Below, in pieces: positions 1 through 15,000 of a stretch of DNA of 64,000 nt. The position numbers and the translations under genes are program-made. Below the pieces are notes generated by a model. That model was given only the letters and a program-made list of their open reading frames with translations, was not told where the DNA came from and ran no database searches. Position 1 is the stretch's first letter. Each line of letters starts with the position of its first letter. The DNA is taken from the NCBI GenBank assembly GCA_013396995.1, contig VWZP01002400.1, forward strand, positions 3,286,001 through 3,350,000, in the 5' to 3' direction. The DNA is from Dicaeum eximium. Lineage: Eukaryota > Chordata > Aves > Passeriformes > Dicaeidae.

Positions 1-3000
1 TTCTAGAAGAGTTATTTTCTCACAGAAATTGTCACTCATCGTGTCTTTATTCTTGATGTTATTCAAATTCAATGCAATGCTACAGTTTCTTTGGAAGTTT
101 CTATTCAGAAGACATCCTGGAAATGCTGGGTGACATTCATGTGACCTGCAGACTGCCTGATTTCTATTCCAAAATGGAAGAAATTATAAATGGTACTTAT
201 TTGGAAGGAGCCCTCCATCCCCCCCAAATCCTCTTCTGAAAGTAGTGCTATTAACTGAACACAAAAAATTAGTGTTCAACAATTTTATTCAGCAAGAGTT
301 GATTTACCAACTTTGCCTTCTATAGTTGGAAATCCCACTAGTAAAAGTATTCAGTATCTGTTTGTACCCCACTGGTTTAATAGGGCACCAAGAATTTCTG
401 CTTTCTTTGAAAGATCTTTAACTGGTCTCTACATATGGGGAAAATGTTGCTAACCTTGGCATAGGATGGTCTGCATTTCAGTGTGATCAGCTGTAGTGTG
501 ATGACAGGTGCTTATTCTGAATGCTTTCAAAAGGGAAGTGAGTTATTATAAGAACTGTACCCCTTGTCATTCTTAAGCAGCTAAGAGTGAGCCTTTATTT
601 TGCAATGCTGTCAGCTTCATCAATAACTGTGCTATGTGGGGTTTGTAGTTATGTTTTGGTTGGGGTTTTTTTTAAGTTTTTGTTATTATTATTTTGAACT
701 GAGGTGTTTTTAAACTTATTTGAGTATTGGAGCTTCTATAGGACTCGTTTCTCTCAGTGGCACTTATGCACCCAAATACCTTTTAAAAACCATGATCCAG
801 GTACTTTTATGTTTCTTTAAGTTTTTGAATGCCTTTACAGATAGGATTTAAAGTTCCTACTTAGCTCTGTTCTGCTCCCATCTTGAAGTGCGGAAGCACA
901 GGAAACTACTGGAGTGTGTTCTCAGGGAGATTGTTGTGGCTGTCTCATCAGAGATGCCCTAGAGCCCTCTTAAAAGCTTACTGAAGTCAATTGAAAGAAT
1001 CTCTTTAACCTTGTAAGCTTTTAATTTAGCCCATGGGCTTGTCAGGCCTGTAGCTGTCACTTTATTTTATATTTGTACAGTTTTGGGCACCACAAGACTA
1101 TTCTTCATTGATCTCTGGGCACTGTCACAGCAATATGCAGTTACCTTAAAATATATACTAAGTGTTTCATTCATTATTTGTCATATCTCATTTCAGTTGT
1201 GGTACTCACTTTGCTATACTTGTGTGCTAACAATTTAGAGAGAGACAGGCAGTGGAAAAGTTCAGCTTTTCTATGGTTTCCACTCTGGTGACCTTTAGGT
1301 TCTAGAAAGCATTTTTGAGGACACAAGGTTGCAGCTTTGAAAAATCCATGAAACCACAGTATCTCCGTTTACTATAGGCTGGAATTAAAGCAGACTCTGT
1401 AGTGTGCCATCCAAGTTGCAGTGGAATGGCCATTGGTTCTAAGAAAGGGATGAGTGTTGTGGGAACCTCCTGGAAGCAGACATGGGTCAGGCTCCTGGCC
1501 TGTGCAGCAGTGTCTGGAGCAATGGGTAATTTGCCACAGCTCCTGGACACTGCTACACCATGTGCTTTGTTAGATATTCTAATGGGCAGAGAGCCCAGAG
1601 AGGAGCCCACACTGGAGCAGGTAGGGATGCCCTGAAGGAAAGCACAGCCCATGCAGGAGCAGGGAGCAGAGTGAGGAGGAAGAAGCAGCAGATAGGAGCT
1701 GTTGTGAAGTGACCACAACCCCCATCTCCTCTACGTCACTCACTGTTATTTCATTTCCTATGTTTGTGACCATCCAAATCTAATTTAATTGGCAATGAAT
1801 TAATTTCCCCCTACCTGCATCTATTTTTCCCATGATGGCAGTTGATAAATGATCTGGTTTTTGTCTCAACCTACAAGATTTTCATTTTGCCCTCTCACCC
1901 TGCCCTGTTGACAAGGGCAGTGAGTGGGCAGCTGGGTGGGCATTTGGCTGCAGTACACAGTCAACCCACCACACGTCTCCAGCCAGCAATGCTGAAGGCC
2001 TGACCTTCCACAGCCACCAGCAGCTCACAGTAGTTCTGCAGAGATGAACATTTGCTGAGAACCCCTCTAATGCTGTGTGCTGCTTATTTCATGGATGCAG
2101 GTGCAACCCCATGGTGAGGAGACAGATGGATTACACTGTCTCTTCCCCCCCCACCTGAACCTCCTGTGGGGGCAGTAGGGCAACTAGCAGGGTTGCTGCA
2201 AAAATAGTTGTGTAGTGCTGACAAAGGACTTGCCTTACAAAATCCTGGCCATCTCCCAGTGGAGTTTCAAGTACACATCCACAAGCCTCTGTATGTGCCT
2301 GCATTTGCCTCAGCCAGTCTTGTATCACATTGTTTCAGTCATGCAGAAAGCAGGACCAGTCAGTCAATAAAAATCCCAGAGCTAGGGTTCAAGGGATAAC
2401 AAAGGAGAAATAACATGAATTTATGAGATTCCAGCATATGCAACTACAACAGCTTGCAGATGGTTTGATAGTTTCTAGTGGATATGGGGAGGAATAACAT
2501 AATCCACAAACATCAGAAGGGTATGACACCAGTTAAGAATACCAAACACTTAATACAGGAAGCCTTACAGTCTAGAAAGAAATATTAACTGTAGCACGGC
2601 TGGGGTTTGTTTGTTTCTGCCCACATGTATTGTCATCTGTCTCCACAAGCCACGGGAATTCAGTGCAAAACACACTGCCAAGTTCCAGCTGCTTTGGAAA
2701 CCCACACTTCTCTTTCCTCATGCATGGACAATGCACAGAGCTGCACTCAGGATGCTGAGCCAAGTTCAGTGTGGCAGGGGGGCAACTGGTTGAAATGACT
2801 ACTCAAATTCTAATGTTATTTAAGCCATCAAAACAAGGATTCTTAGGAAGTTATACATTTAATTCAAAAATGTACCCATAACTAACTTCAAATGTATCTA
2901 GAATCAAAGTGGACATAAAGAAATACTCAACTATACATATGTCATTCCTCACAAATACCTGTGTAATCCTAAGAATACTTTCAAGAAAGAAGTTACACCA

Positions 3001-6000
3001 CATTTTCATGGGTGGTAAGTTTCCTCTGTGCTTAGAAAGAAATGGTACTCTGGATAGAAGCCTGAGTCAATTTGAAAATGATAAAAAAAGACAGTGAACA
3101 CTCATACTTGTTGTACATGAGCATTATAATGGAGTGATCACTGAAAACCCTACGCAGGCGGAATCATCCTGACACAAAGATGCTTTACTACTTAATTCTA
3201 CTATGCCTTGAACCCAAATTATACTTACCCTTGTTCTTGTGGTGTTTATTGATGTTCTGCACACTGATCCTTTCCTAAACTTTAACCTTTCCTTGAAAGT
3301 ACTAGTAGCTCTTATTCAACCCAGTTATCTCTGTCTCAGCCATGGGCAAAGACAGTTTGCTTCACTTGATGTCATTCTCATTTATCTTTGCATTCCCATC
3401 AGCCCTCAAAAAGGCTCATGGGGCAACCTCCAGCAAATTGCTTGATCTTTCCTCTTCCTTATGCCAACATTTTAAAGGTTCCCTTTGATCTTAGCTGCAA
3501 GTCTAGGATGAATAAACCTCTCCAGACCAGCAGAGGCTACAAAAACAAATCACAAGTTTCATCATTGCTTCATTGTCCTCAAGGACTCTTGGCATTTTGT
3601 GGAGCCCATCTTCTCACAAGCACTCTTTCAGCTCCACTTAGTTTATATTTCCAGCGCTGTTCAGTATAGCCCTGAATTCTGGCAGAAAGTCACATTAACA
3701 AAACTACACTTGTTAAAAAGAAATATATATTTATGCACACACAACTTGCTCTCATTCTTTAGCTATAAATAACATGTCTTGTGTTCCCTGACTAAAGTAA
3801 TACACCTTTCAATATCTTTAAAACAAACCAAATTACAGCCCTGACCCAAATACCCTACTTTTTTATAGCCAGATTGTATTTCTGTTGTGAATGCTTTGCT
3901 CAGGTGAAATTACCTTCAATTTAACTGGCACTATACTTACGAAGTCATGCAGTGGTATTTTTGCCTTATGCTTCTCCAGATATTGAAGCAAGGAGATTAG
4001 ATGGATAAAGGCATATTTCAGCCTCTAGTGATCTGATTTATACTTGGATACATTATTATTTTTAGCTATACAGACTCATAAGTATTCTGAAAAATCAAAT
4101 TAGAAACAGATACTAGGGTTATGAGAAACTAAAAGAAACTTAGTGCACCAATATGAAAAATGAAATACCTAAATCCAACAGAGCTACCAAAGGAATACAG
4201 GCATTAAAGCAATTGGATATATAGAACTTCTTACCGCTAACATTTTACAGTTTCAAAATGTAAAGAATTTTCTTCTATCTTTGTCATCAATATTCTGCAT
4301 CTGTCTTCTGCAATTTGTATATACTAAATGCTTCTTTGTGTTCCTAAATTGAAAACAGCTTAAGAACAATTTTTCTGAGATCTTGATTTCAAATAAAAGT
4401 GGGGTTATGTGTAGATGAACTAAGCAGAAGATACAAGCTCTGAAGACAGAGGTGTGAACCCAGACAAGGTGAAGAGGGGAGCTGGGGATGGCAGCAGGGC
4501 TCATCCCACAGCACCTGACACACAGAGCAGGGCAGCTCTGGAGGTGGCAGCCAGCTTTACCCAGGATCTCCATCCATCAGGTGGGTTCAAGGTGATGGGG
4601 CAAGTCTGAGGCCAGGCTTGCTGGTCAATGGGTCAGGCACAGTCCAGAGATTTCCAGACAGACCCACAGTGACAGGACAGCTCTACCACCGAGCCAGGAA
4701 TCCCGTGTGTGGGCCAGAGTCCACGGGCAAGGACAAGCTGTGCCTAAGGTGGAGAGCAGCTGGAAGAACTGCTTAAACAGACATTGGCAGCTCAGGGCTG
4801 AGTTTAAATCCTGCTCCTGGTAAGGCTGGTCAGGGCTGTTATCAGTGACCCAGGACACTCAACAGAAGCTTCCTCGAAGTCAGTGGGATGCTGCCCTGTT
4901 GAAGCTCCCTGTTGGCAGAAGTGTCTCTCACCCCAAAGAACTACAACTGGTGATGAACAAATTTTGAGGTATTGTCAGTGCTCTATTCATCATGGTATCA
5001 TTACAGGGAAATCAGAAAATTAATCTTTAGTGAACAAAGAGCAAATTAAGTTGCTATATCTCTCAGTCTATCTAAATCCTTTTTACATGACAATTAAGTA
5101 GCTCTATTAGTATTTAGGATTTCCATCCACTCCCTCACCTAGCACTACCGCCCCTCCCGGTGCTTGTGTGGAAACAATTTTGCTCAAAGGACAGCACCGC
5201 TCTCAGCAAAAAGTAAAAATGAAAGGACTTGGCTCTTTCTAACAGGACAAGTTTCCATTAAGTTCATTCTACACCACTACTCAATGTGTTTTACAAATCA
5301 GACAGGTGATTTTCTTGTCTACAAGACTTTTAGAATGCAGCCTAGACTGTTCTCATGTATAAATGGAAAAAAGAAAAAACCAGAGCCATATGATTGACAA
5401 GTCATATCAACCCAAGGAGAATCAATCTCTTCCAGAATCAATGAGGTCTCTATAAAGGTGATTGTTTTACAGCAACCAGGAACCAATAACACTCAGAGAA
5501 AGTTCGTTCTGGCATATGTGTCTAATAAACACATATGTTCAGATGGCTGAGGTTGTTTATACAACCTTCCATCCAAGCAATTTCTCCATTACTGTTTTAT
5601 CTTTTAGTTGTTATTTTTGGCTGTCAGCAGGGTTTATTTTCAACTGGTTTAAATTTTAAAAAAAATTTAATTCCAAAACAAAAAGACAAATGTAACACAA
5701 TCACTATTGAATCCATAGCGGTTCCAGCAGAGTTTCTAGCAAAGCATGCATTTATAACAGTGATCTGAGCTAACTCACTGGGCCCAGAGGAGAAAGGTCA
5801 CCTTCTTATTGAGAGAGTTGCATATTTTCTGTACCCTGCTGTTGGAGCCATTTGGAGAGACTGCAGATGGTGAGCTACCACAGCACAGAAAAGAGGAATA
5901 ATTCCAAAACCTAGTCCAGAACTCTTTCAGCACAAAAAGCCTATCCCTTAATGCCTTTCATAGTTTGGTTTAATTCGATCATAACATGGTCTGACCTTTC

Positions 6001-9000
6001 AAATACCTTTAAAAATTAATTTTCTTCCCATTTCCACAGCGCACAAACTAAGAGGGAGCAGTCCAACCTATACAAGAATTAGCATCACCCAGCATTTTTA
6101 ATCTGTGAAGTCTGGAACAACCAACTCAGAGTAACAGTTTGTTTTGCAGTGGTTTGGAAAGCACAGTGTGCAGAAAGTTTCACAACTCATCAGTTTTAGA
6201 ACATTTCCTAAACAGATGCTTGTAATTTAAGATCAATTTTAATCTAACTCATGCATTTTCTAATGAAGTCAAATAATGACATAATAATTTAAAAGATATT
6301 ATTAATTCCCAGTTAGGAAACCAGTAGCAAATCTAAAAACTCTAACACATTTCCAACAATTCTTTCTTTAGTGCTTTTGGCTTAACACCAAAGGCAGATT
6401 TTTATTTATCTTCAAACACTGTTGTGTCTGAAAGTGATGTACCACAAATGGAAGGACTATAATTTTAGTTGGATGTGTAAAACAGTTTGTTTTCTGCAAA
6501 TTTATAGCATTTGTAGAACATATTTGGAAATTATGTGTAGCACTTTTTAATAGACTGTTTATTAGCAGCACACTTCTGAGTGAAGCTGGCATTTATTTCT
6601 GTTTCAATTTCACACTTCTTTTTTGCCAGTTGTATTTTAGCCTGTCCATACTCAAACCTTGGGTTAGCATGATGCTAAGGCTTGGGTCTGCATGCAAATT
6701 TGAGTGCAATGTTGTTCTAGTTTTAACACAGTTGGAGGACAGATATAACAAAGGACTCAGGGATATCCTGAGTAGTGGTAAACAGAAGGTAACTGCTAGT
6801 GCATGAACAAAGCCATTATTTCCCTGTTCCCCAATAACTTAAAAATTAAAATTGGGTAATTACTATATGATTCTTTTGTCAATGTCATGAGACATGGTGT
6901 TAAGACAATAGCAGGCATTTCTCAAAAACCATGTTAAGACTATTTTTTCTTGTCAGTTTATGTTCAAAACAACTATGTGGCTGAGCTCTCAGTTCTAGAG
7001 TTTGTGAATGTCTGTAGAAGTCAACAGTGCTTGTTTCCATGGGTAAAGGGGCCACAAAGCCCGTCTGTCTTTTAGAGCATTCCCTGCAAAGTACTTACCC
7101 CCTTTAACACTCGTGTGTGAAGAGATGTTGAGGCTCTGTTATAAATGGGTTCGTGAAGACTGCAGACCTGTGATACGCCTTAAACAGCCACATCTTTTGA
7201 CGGGATTAAAATCACCCTGCAGCAGCAGTCACACAATATTTAGCTGTGAAATGCTGAGTAACATCAAGAGAAAGCCTCTGAGATGCTGAAAAATGAAGTA
7301 CTTGTGAGACTGTGGGGTTTGAGTTGCTGTGAGTGCTTGCGCAGCCCTAAATTAGGAGCTGATACAACTTTCAAAAAGGAGTTATGGCCATATTCTCTTT
7401 CTATTCCCCAAGGGAAGGGTTCTGTTGGAATATTTAACTTGTGTATTGGAGCAGAGGAGCAAAAATAGTCAGAGCTCTGTGTCTGACCTTCTAGCATGTC
7501 AAATTGAAGAAGAGATGTAAAAAAATAGGAAAAGGCTAAAAAGCAACTGTTAAATGACATAAGTTTAAAAAAAAATCTGATGGACCAGGATGAAAATGGC
7601 AGTCTTTGCCCATTAGGCTTGTGCCTTCAGACTAACGTAATGGAGTTAGGGAAGCAAAGTTATAAGGAAGAGACGTGCTAAAAGGCATGGCCCTACAAGA
7701 GTTATGATCAGTTAAATCCAGCATGTAATTTACCTGGTTTCAAGTTACCATACAAATCCCAAGTGTGAAGGATTTCCCTGGGATGTTACTTGGGCTCACA
7801 AATTTTCAAGAGGATTCGTTGCAATGGATTGTTACTTCAGCCCTCTGGAATTAACTATGTGTAATTCTTTCTTTCAAACTGGGCATTCCTTCTGCTATTT
7901 GGGTTTTTGCTGCTGCCAGAACCATAAAATAGAAGAGTTGGCAACATGGAAGAGAAGAGCAGCTTTGGTACATTTGTTTTCATCACTTTTTTCTCTTGAT
8001 TGCTATGTTAGTGTGTAAGCATAACAGATAAGATTTTGACATGCAATCTCATGGAAAGAGAAGCTTAAAATTCAATTGTAGCTAAAGTCTAGATTGCATT
8101 CAGAACCCCTGAAATTTACATCAGTCTTAACCAATACTTGGAAAAGCACCTGATGAAGAAACAGAAAACATATACGGGTCTATTCTCACCAAAACTTAGA
8201 GATAAGGCAGGGAGAAGAAAGACTTTGCTACAAAACTCCACGGAGTAAAGGAGCATCTAAAACTTTACACAAGTCTTTTGTTCTTTATGTAGCTAGTACA
8301 AGCCCAAAATTATCCTGAGTCCTAGGAATGACCCAGATTGGCAGTGTGAAACTCAAACTTTCACTTTGTGGCAAATTCTTCCTATGTCTAAAGAATCAGT
8401 GCTCTGTTTATCTTCATCACAGTGTTCACACCAGGCCTTTACATTGGACAGAATCCCCCATCACTCATTCTTGCTGGTTTTGCAATTCTGTTTCAAAAGG
8501 CTCATACAAACAGGAATACAGGGAGTTTGTCTCAGGCTTACAGTGCAGCCAAGGCTTGCTCTAATCTGTGTCATATCACAGCAGGCTCTGAGGGACCACT
8601 CAACCACTGATAGGCTGAATGAGGGGGATACAGACTTCCCTGGGCCCTTCCTCATCTCTGACCATGAGCTCAGCTGCAACTCCAAGGGTATTCCCAGTCA
8701 CGGCAGTGACTTTGACAAACCGGCTCAAATCCTAAGAGGCCAGTCCAGATCTGACTGGATCATTATTAATTTATTAAGTTATAGAGAATATGTCAGAAGT
8801 GTTGCTGGGTGCTGAAGCAGGGCTCCATGTCCTGCTGTTACTGTTGACACTCCCCGTGGCAGTGAAACTCTAACAAGAATCAGCAGCATTTTCCCTGTCC
8901 CCACTGGCCTGCTGAGTATTTGTGTCAGGCACTAGGCATTAGCAGGGAACATTTTTTAAAAGAGTTAAGATTACTTACATATTAAACAACAACAACTCAC

Positions 9001-12000
9001 ATTTTCTCTAGCTGCTAGCAATTTTGATTAGGAAAAATAGCTGACCCTCTTACTCTTTGCATAATTAAAGAATCACGCTGTTCTTCCTGTGGTTTTTCTT
9101 GCTTATGATTTTCCATGGCAATCCATTAAGTGGTACAGTATTAACAGGGCCCTAAAACACCAAATGTAATCAACACTCCTTCTCACACATCAACATTTGT
9201 GCTCAGCAAACTGTACATTAAATAGTGGCTTTACTGAATTATCTAACCTTTCCCGCTCAAGTCTGCACCTCCTAATGGCAACTTTCCTTCTTTTGGAAAA
9301 ATATTGGCAAGGTCAAACCCTGCCATATCACCTGCAAATTTCCTCAAATGGCTCACAGAACTGGCCCATCTACTCGTACAAACCATGACTGCAAATGTGT
9401 TTGGGTTATCCATATATTTGGTATTCATGAGGTTTACAGTTTTAGCTTGTAGCCAAGAAAATTGCTTCGATTTTTTGTAAGTCTCAGAGCAGAAGGCAAA
9501 TAAAAAATATGCTTACTACCACACACAGTTCTTTAAGCTCCTGCTACATTTCCCCTGACAATTCCTTTTCCATCAATCTTCTTGCTCTTAGATATCTCCC
9601 TGACATTTTCTGCCATGGCAGCAAAAGACATCTTCTTGTCCTGGTTGACATAATTTAAAATTCCACTAAAGAACACTGGTTTCTTCTCTTACACTTAAAA
9701 GCAACTAGACTTCATTCCTAGGTCTGAGAGAAACAAGCAACATTAATAAATAAGTTTCATATTCAACATATCATTATTTTGTGGCACAATGGGTAGGTGT
9801 GTCTAACCAGAATACCTCCAAGTGCCCATCCCATTCTGCAGCAATTAGAGAATATATATAAGATCTGTAACATTACTGGTTTGCTCCTGGAGTCTGAGCA
9901 TAACTCAAATCTTTGGAAACAATTCCAGTCCTACCAAAGGATCTGACCAGTCTTCAAGAGTGTAAACAACCACTGGCATCCTCAGAATGTATACATGCTC
10001 TCTGTCTCCTTCTATGAAAACTGTCTGCAGGGCAGAGATGAAAAGCAAACTGCAACCTCACTGGCTGGTGTGGTACTCACTGCGGCTGAGATCTGTGTCA
10101 CAGCCTGTCCTCATCTGCCCTCTGCATTCCCAGCCCATGGGGACTCTTCTCTCCAGGCATTTCATCAGGAAAATAGCAAAAGCTCATTGGAGGTTTTGAA
10201 AGTTTTCCTTCCTACACTACAATTAAGTGTCTCTCGTTTCCAGGTATTTGAGTTTTGGCTGGACAATGGTTTTTCAAACATGAAGTCTACCACTGGAGCC
10301 TGTAACACTCTCTTTCTTCCTAAAAAATCCCTGCATAGACAGTTTCACTTAGGGGAAGATTCATTTATTTTGATTAATATTGAAATACCCCAGGTTTTTT
10401 TCTCCTTCATTTTCTGTCTTCATACCATACTTTAAATACCTGACCTGAATTTCAAGGATGCTGGCATGACTCTGGGGCTCCCTGTGGAACAAGGGGGTAT
10501 TTCAACCCTGGCCCATCACAGCTTCTGGAATACTAATATATTTTGCTGTGTGTATTCCAGTCTATTTCCTAATTATATCCACATTATGAGGTGGAAAATG
10601 CAGGACATAATGCAGAGTACAGCTGGCACATCTGCACTTAAGAAAATATCATTTATACTGGAGTCAAACTCACACCCCGCTGGGATTTTAGCAGATTTTC
10701 CTTCATGAAAAGATTTTTAATAGCATTTTTCTGTTGGTTCATTTTGTCCCTCTGTGACATGTGAGTAAAGAAATCACATTTTAATAAATGAGAATGCTGG
10801 TTTAAAATACAGTAGTGGAAAGTTGTTTTCTTGATTTAGTTTACAATTTGGAAAGGCTTCAACAAATACAGTACAGCAAATGCTGAAACAAAAAAGATTA
10901 AAGAAGGAAGCCTTTTCTCCACAGAAAACAAAATTACATTTACAGACGTAGGTTCACAGCACACAGTACTAACAACTGGGTAAGGGTCTGTTCAGCACCA
11001 TCTTTGATACAACTTGCTCTCTTTAAAGCTTAAAATCTCAATAGATGACGCAGAAGAAAATATTATCTCCTGTGGACAAATACCAGTATTTTGGCCTGGT
11101 CAGGCAGCAAAGGAAGATTCCTCAGAAGATGCAACACCAGATGGGTGAGAAGCGTGTTTGTCCTGGATGCCGAGGGAAAAGTGCAGGTAGATGTAGCCCT
11201 GTTCACTGCTCCCATTGCCACCAGAGAAGGCAAGATGAAAGCTGCCTGTCTTTCCTCCTTTAACAGTTTCAAGGAATCTGCATCAGAAAGAGTCCGCAAG
11301 GGTCTGCTACTCTGACAGCTCCAGGAATAGAGTTAGAGGACATGCCTGGAGGGCAGCAAGCCCATGCTATCAGCACTGCCACTGCCAGGTGCAAGGCACA
11401 GCCAGGAATTCCCCACAAATTGACACAGCTTTGGTATTCTGAACAGACAGCCAGAGACGCTTCTGAGAAGCAGCCTCCGGGGATAAACTGTGTTTTGAAA
11501 GTTAAAGGAGAAAGAAATAGTGAGGATCAAGGGTAGGATAAGGCATTGGAAGGACAAGACAACCTGGAACTTGACGATTAAATAAATAATTAATTGTTAA
11601 AAGAAGGGAGACTGCAAAAACCTGTTCAGTAAAGATTCAGGAAGAGCAGAGGAATGGGCTGTAAAAAGCATCCTCAGAAATGTGGAAGCAAAAGCATGGG
11701 AATACCTGAGAAAACTTGAAAATTTGTTCCTGGTCTGAAGTAAATTTTTTTAGTGTGATATGTGACACGATTGAACGCTGACAAGATGAAGACAATCAAA
11801 CAGCTTTCCTTTCAGAATATCTCCCTTCTGTACTACAGCTTCCTTGCAGTGGGAAGCATTTGCACAAGACAAACCAACATGCACAAGTCACTTCTCAGCA
11901 GAGCAATTGAAGTCACAGTGCCTTGTGCCCTGGCAGGCTGCTGTGTGTACCCGAGCTCCCCATCTCCCTGCTGCACTGCTTTTGCTGCTGCAGCATGAGC

Positions 12001-15000
12001 ATAACCAGGTATGAGGCACATGAGCCTTTAGACGTACCTATACACTTTCAAATCCAGAAGGCTTGTCATCTTCCCACTAATCTGTTGTACAGGCTACTTA
12101 CTGTACTTTGTAGAACTGATCTGGAGGAGCTGAAAAAGCTATTTGTTGTCATAGAAACAGCAGGACTTTGTGCTACTGTGCAGGCTGATATGTGAAGGTA
12201 TTATTGTTTGGCCTTTTTCCAGGTAACCAGATTGAGAAATGCTAAAAAGCTTTAAAAAAAAACTCCTGACATTTTGCCAAATAATTAGACCTTCAGTTCT
12301 CACAAACACATTCAAATATTGACTAATTGTTGTGGAAAAATCTGAAAATTCCTGGGTATGGGAAACACTGTTGAAAAAATTATGTTCTTGACCCCAGAAA
12401 ACAAGCAAGCAATGGTCATCCTGTAAGGCTGCAAGAAATGTCCAAAAAGCTGAAACCAGTTATGAAGAAGTAATTTAAACTACAGCCAACAAAGTCCTTT
12501 TACCAGAATATCTTTTTTTTTTTTTTCATTTTTTCTTAAAACATCTTTAGCCTCCACTTGCAGAACAGTATTTCTTAGTTATGACAGAATGAAATCTCGG
12601 GGTGTTGCTAGTTCATAGAAAAGGTGGAATTTTTAACTATTTGGCTTGGCAAATGAGTGCATATGACTAGGACATGGAATGCAAATATTTACCCGTATGC
12701 TGGGCACAGATGGGAGATAAAAAAAGCAGGTTAGATTATTAAGGTCTAATCCATCTGCATAGAAACTTCCCATTCTTATCTCAACAGTCTGATGTTCTCT
12801 CCATCTGTTCCAAATAGTTCAAAACCCTGTCCCATTTAGCACAGGTATCACCAGCCCTTGCTGTAAGCCTTAAAAATGATCCAAATGGCCTTACATGTCC
12901 TGTGTGGAGGGAAAAAAATAGCCCTGAGACTTACAAACTGCCTGTCTCTGTCATGCAGGTATGACATCATCTGACATCTCTGAGTTAACATCCAGCTGGT
13001 CTATTGCCACATAAAAATATTCTCCATTTTTCTTACTGAAGTAATCTGCTTCTATCACATCTTACTCTTCTCCCATTGCCACAGAAACAGAATGCCTTAG
13101 GAATTACAAATATGCAATTACTAAACTTTCAGCTCTCTCAGACTGTGAAAATGGATGGATGTGACACTAAATTGAGCCTTGAAAAAAATAAAGGAAAATG
13201 GCTGGAGGAGCAATTCGTGTGGGAGTGCTTGCCTTAGATTTAATTTCTGATTTTTTGTTGGACAACAGCCTAGGGCTGCAGCCAGCCAAACAGCCTCCTC
13301 CTATGCCAGATCCAGCATTCATCCTCTATTCCAGCTTCCTTTTACAGGTTTACTCCCTTCATATTCAACACTCTAGTTGCCAGCTACAGGAGTAATGTAA
13401 TGTGATGCAGCAGGGCATAAGCCTTTGGGAAAAGACAAGCACATGAAAGACAGAATTGTCAATAGAGGGCTACTAATTTACACCGTGAACACAAACCAAA
13501 CAGCAAGGTAAATGAAAAAAAAACTAAAAACTGCCATTTTCTAGGTGCTCCTTACTTCATTGGCTATTCAGACTGTTGCCGTTTGTGAGAGGTCAACAAA
13601 AGAGAGGACTGAGAAGCCTGTGGTGATTCTATTTCTGACCATAGAAGAGAGAAGCTTTTAGCCTACACTCCTCTTCAACAGGAACCTGTGTGCCCATGAG
13701 CTGTGGAAGATCCAGCCCAAGCACTTTTCCTTTCCCTCCATACGCTGAATAACTACTCATTAAAGGCAAAGTGAGTGTGACCAGATATGCCAGTTTTTCC
13801 CAGGAGAGAGAGGTCATGACTCTCAAAGCCCATGAGTCTGGGTCGTATACTTGATCATCAAAATAATCCCCTTGTTGCCAGAGCCTGGGATTATGCAAGC
13901 AGGGGAGTGTTGCTTGTTCTGCTGCATCTGTAGTTACTCATGTAGACTGCAGCCCTTCACTGGGTGGCACCACAACACAGAGATCTGTCACTGCCGTTTG
14001 TAAACATTCTGGTGCTATAAATAGTAACACCAGCATGCAGACAAACACAGCAAAGTCCATTTGGTTTCGGAATTATCCCTTGTTTATCGATATTTATAAC
14101 TACAGCTATTAACTGACATGATACACTTCTGCTTCCAGAAAGTCACAGAAGTATTTTACTGTGATTAACTATATTTATCTGGAGTCCCTGGACATCACTT
14201 GGAGACATGGAATGCAGTGAAAATACCACCATATTGCATATAAGCATTTAAATAGCTGTAAGTCAAGTATCTTCTTTTTGTGATACATTTAACTTAGTTA
14301 ACTAAAACCTATCAGCAAATTCAGGTCTTTTTCAAATACAGAACATAATCACCTGGGCATTCTGATACTGACTTAGGTCCCAGAAATTATAGGACATGTT
14401 CCCTGCAGGACATATGAAGCAACCTACAACGCCATAATAAAAATCATAGTGTTCCTATTTCATGCATTTGTGCCTCACATGAATATGGGAAAATAGAAAA
14501 TTTGTTCATCTGAACACTACTTCAGAATATTTTCTCAAAGGTAAAAGCAGACTCTTGGCATTTGCATGACAAGAAAATGAAGGTGATCTGGATACGAGAC
14601 ATGGAGTCAGACTGAGACATAAGCACCAGGTATCACTGGCTGAAGTGAACCTCTGAAATTTCTCTGCATGACAATTGCAGGCTTGTGAAATTCCTGCAGC
14701 TACAAATTTTCCTTCTGTCACATCCTTTCCCTGGCTGGGGAATCAGTTTTCTGCAGGAAGCAAATTAATTTCACATTAGGAGTGACATCCTTCCACTCTC
14801 CCAGAAGGCAGAGATTCTGTGTGGGAAGACACCAGGGTCATTCTGGTGAGATGTTGAGAAGGCAGGTCAGATAAACTGCTTGAAATTCACCAAACTGAAA
14901 TCCACAGAACCAGAGATTGCTCAGATTGTGCTTCAGGAAAGAAGTAATGGGTGTCCAAGGGAGAAGCATATGCTGGGTCATGGGATGAGTGCTGCAGTAC

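Noticed and set aside
8366..8815. 149-codon open frame on the plus strand
   Set aside because: Several overlapping frames of similar quality are present and no recognisable domain; treated as chance or an old repeat.
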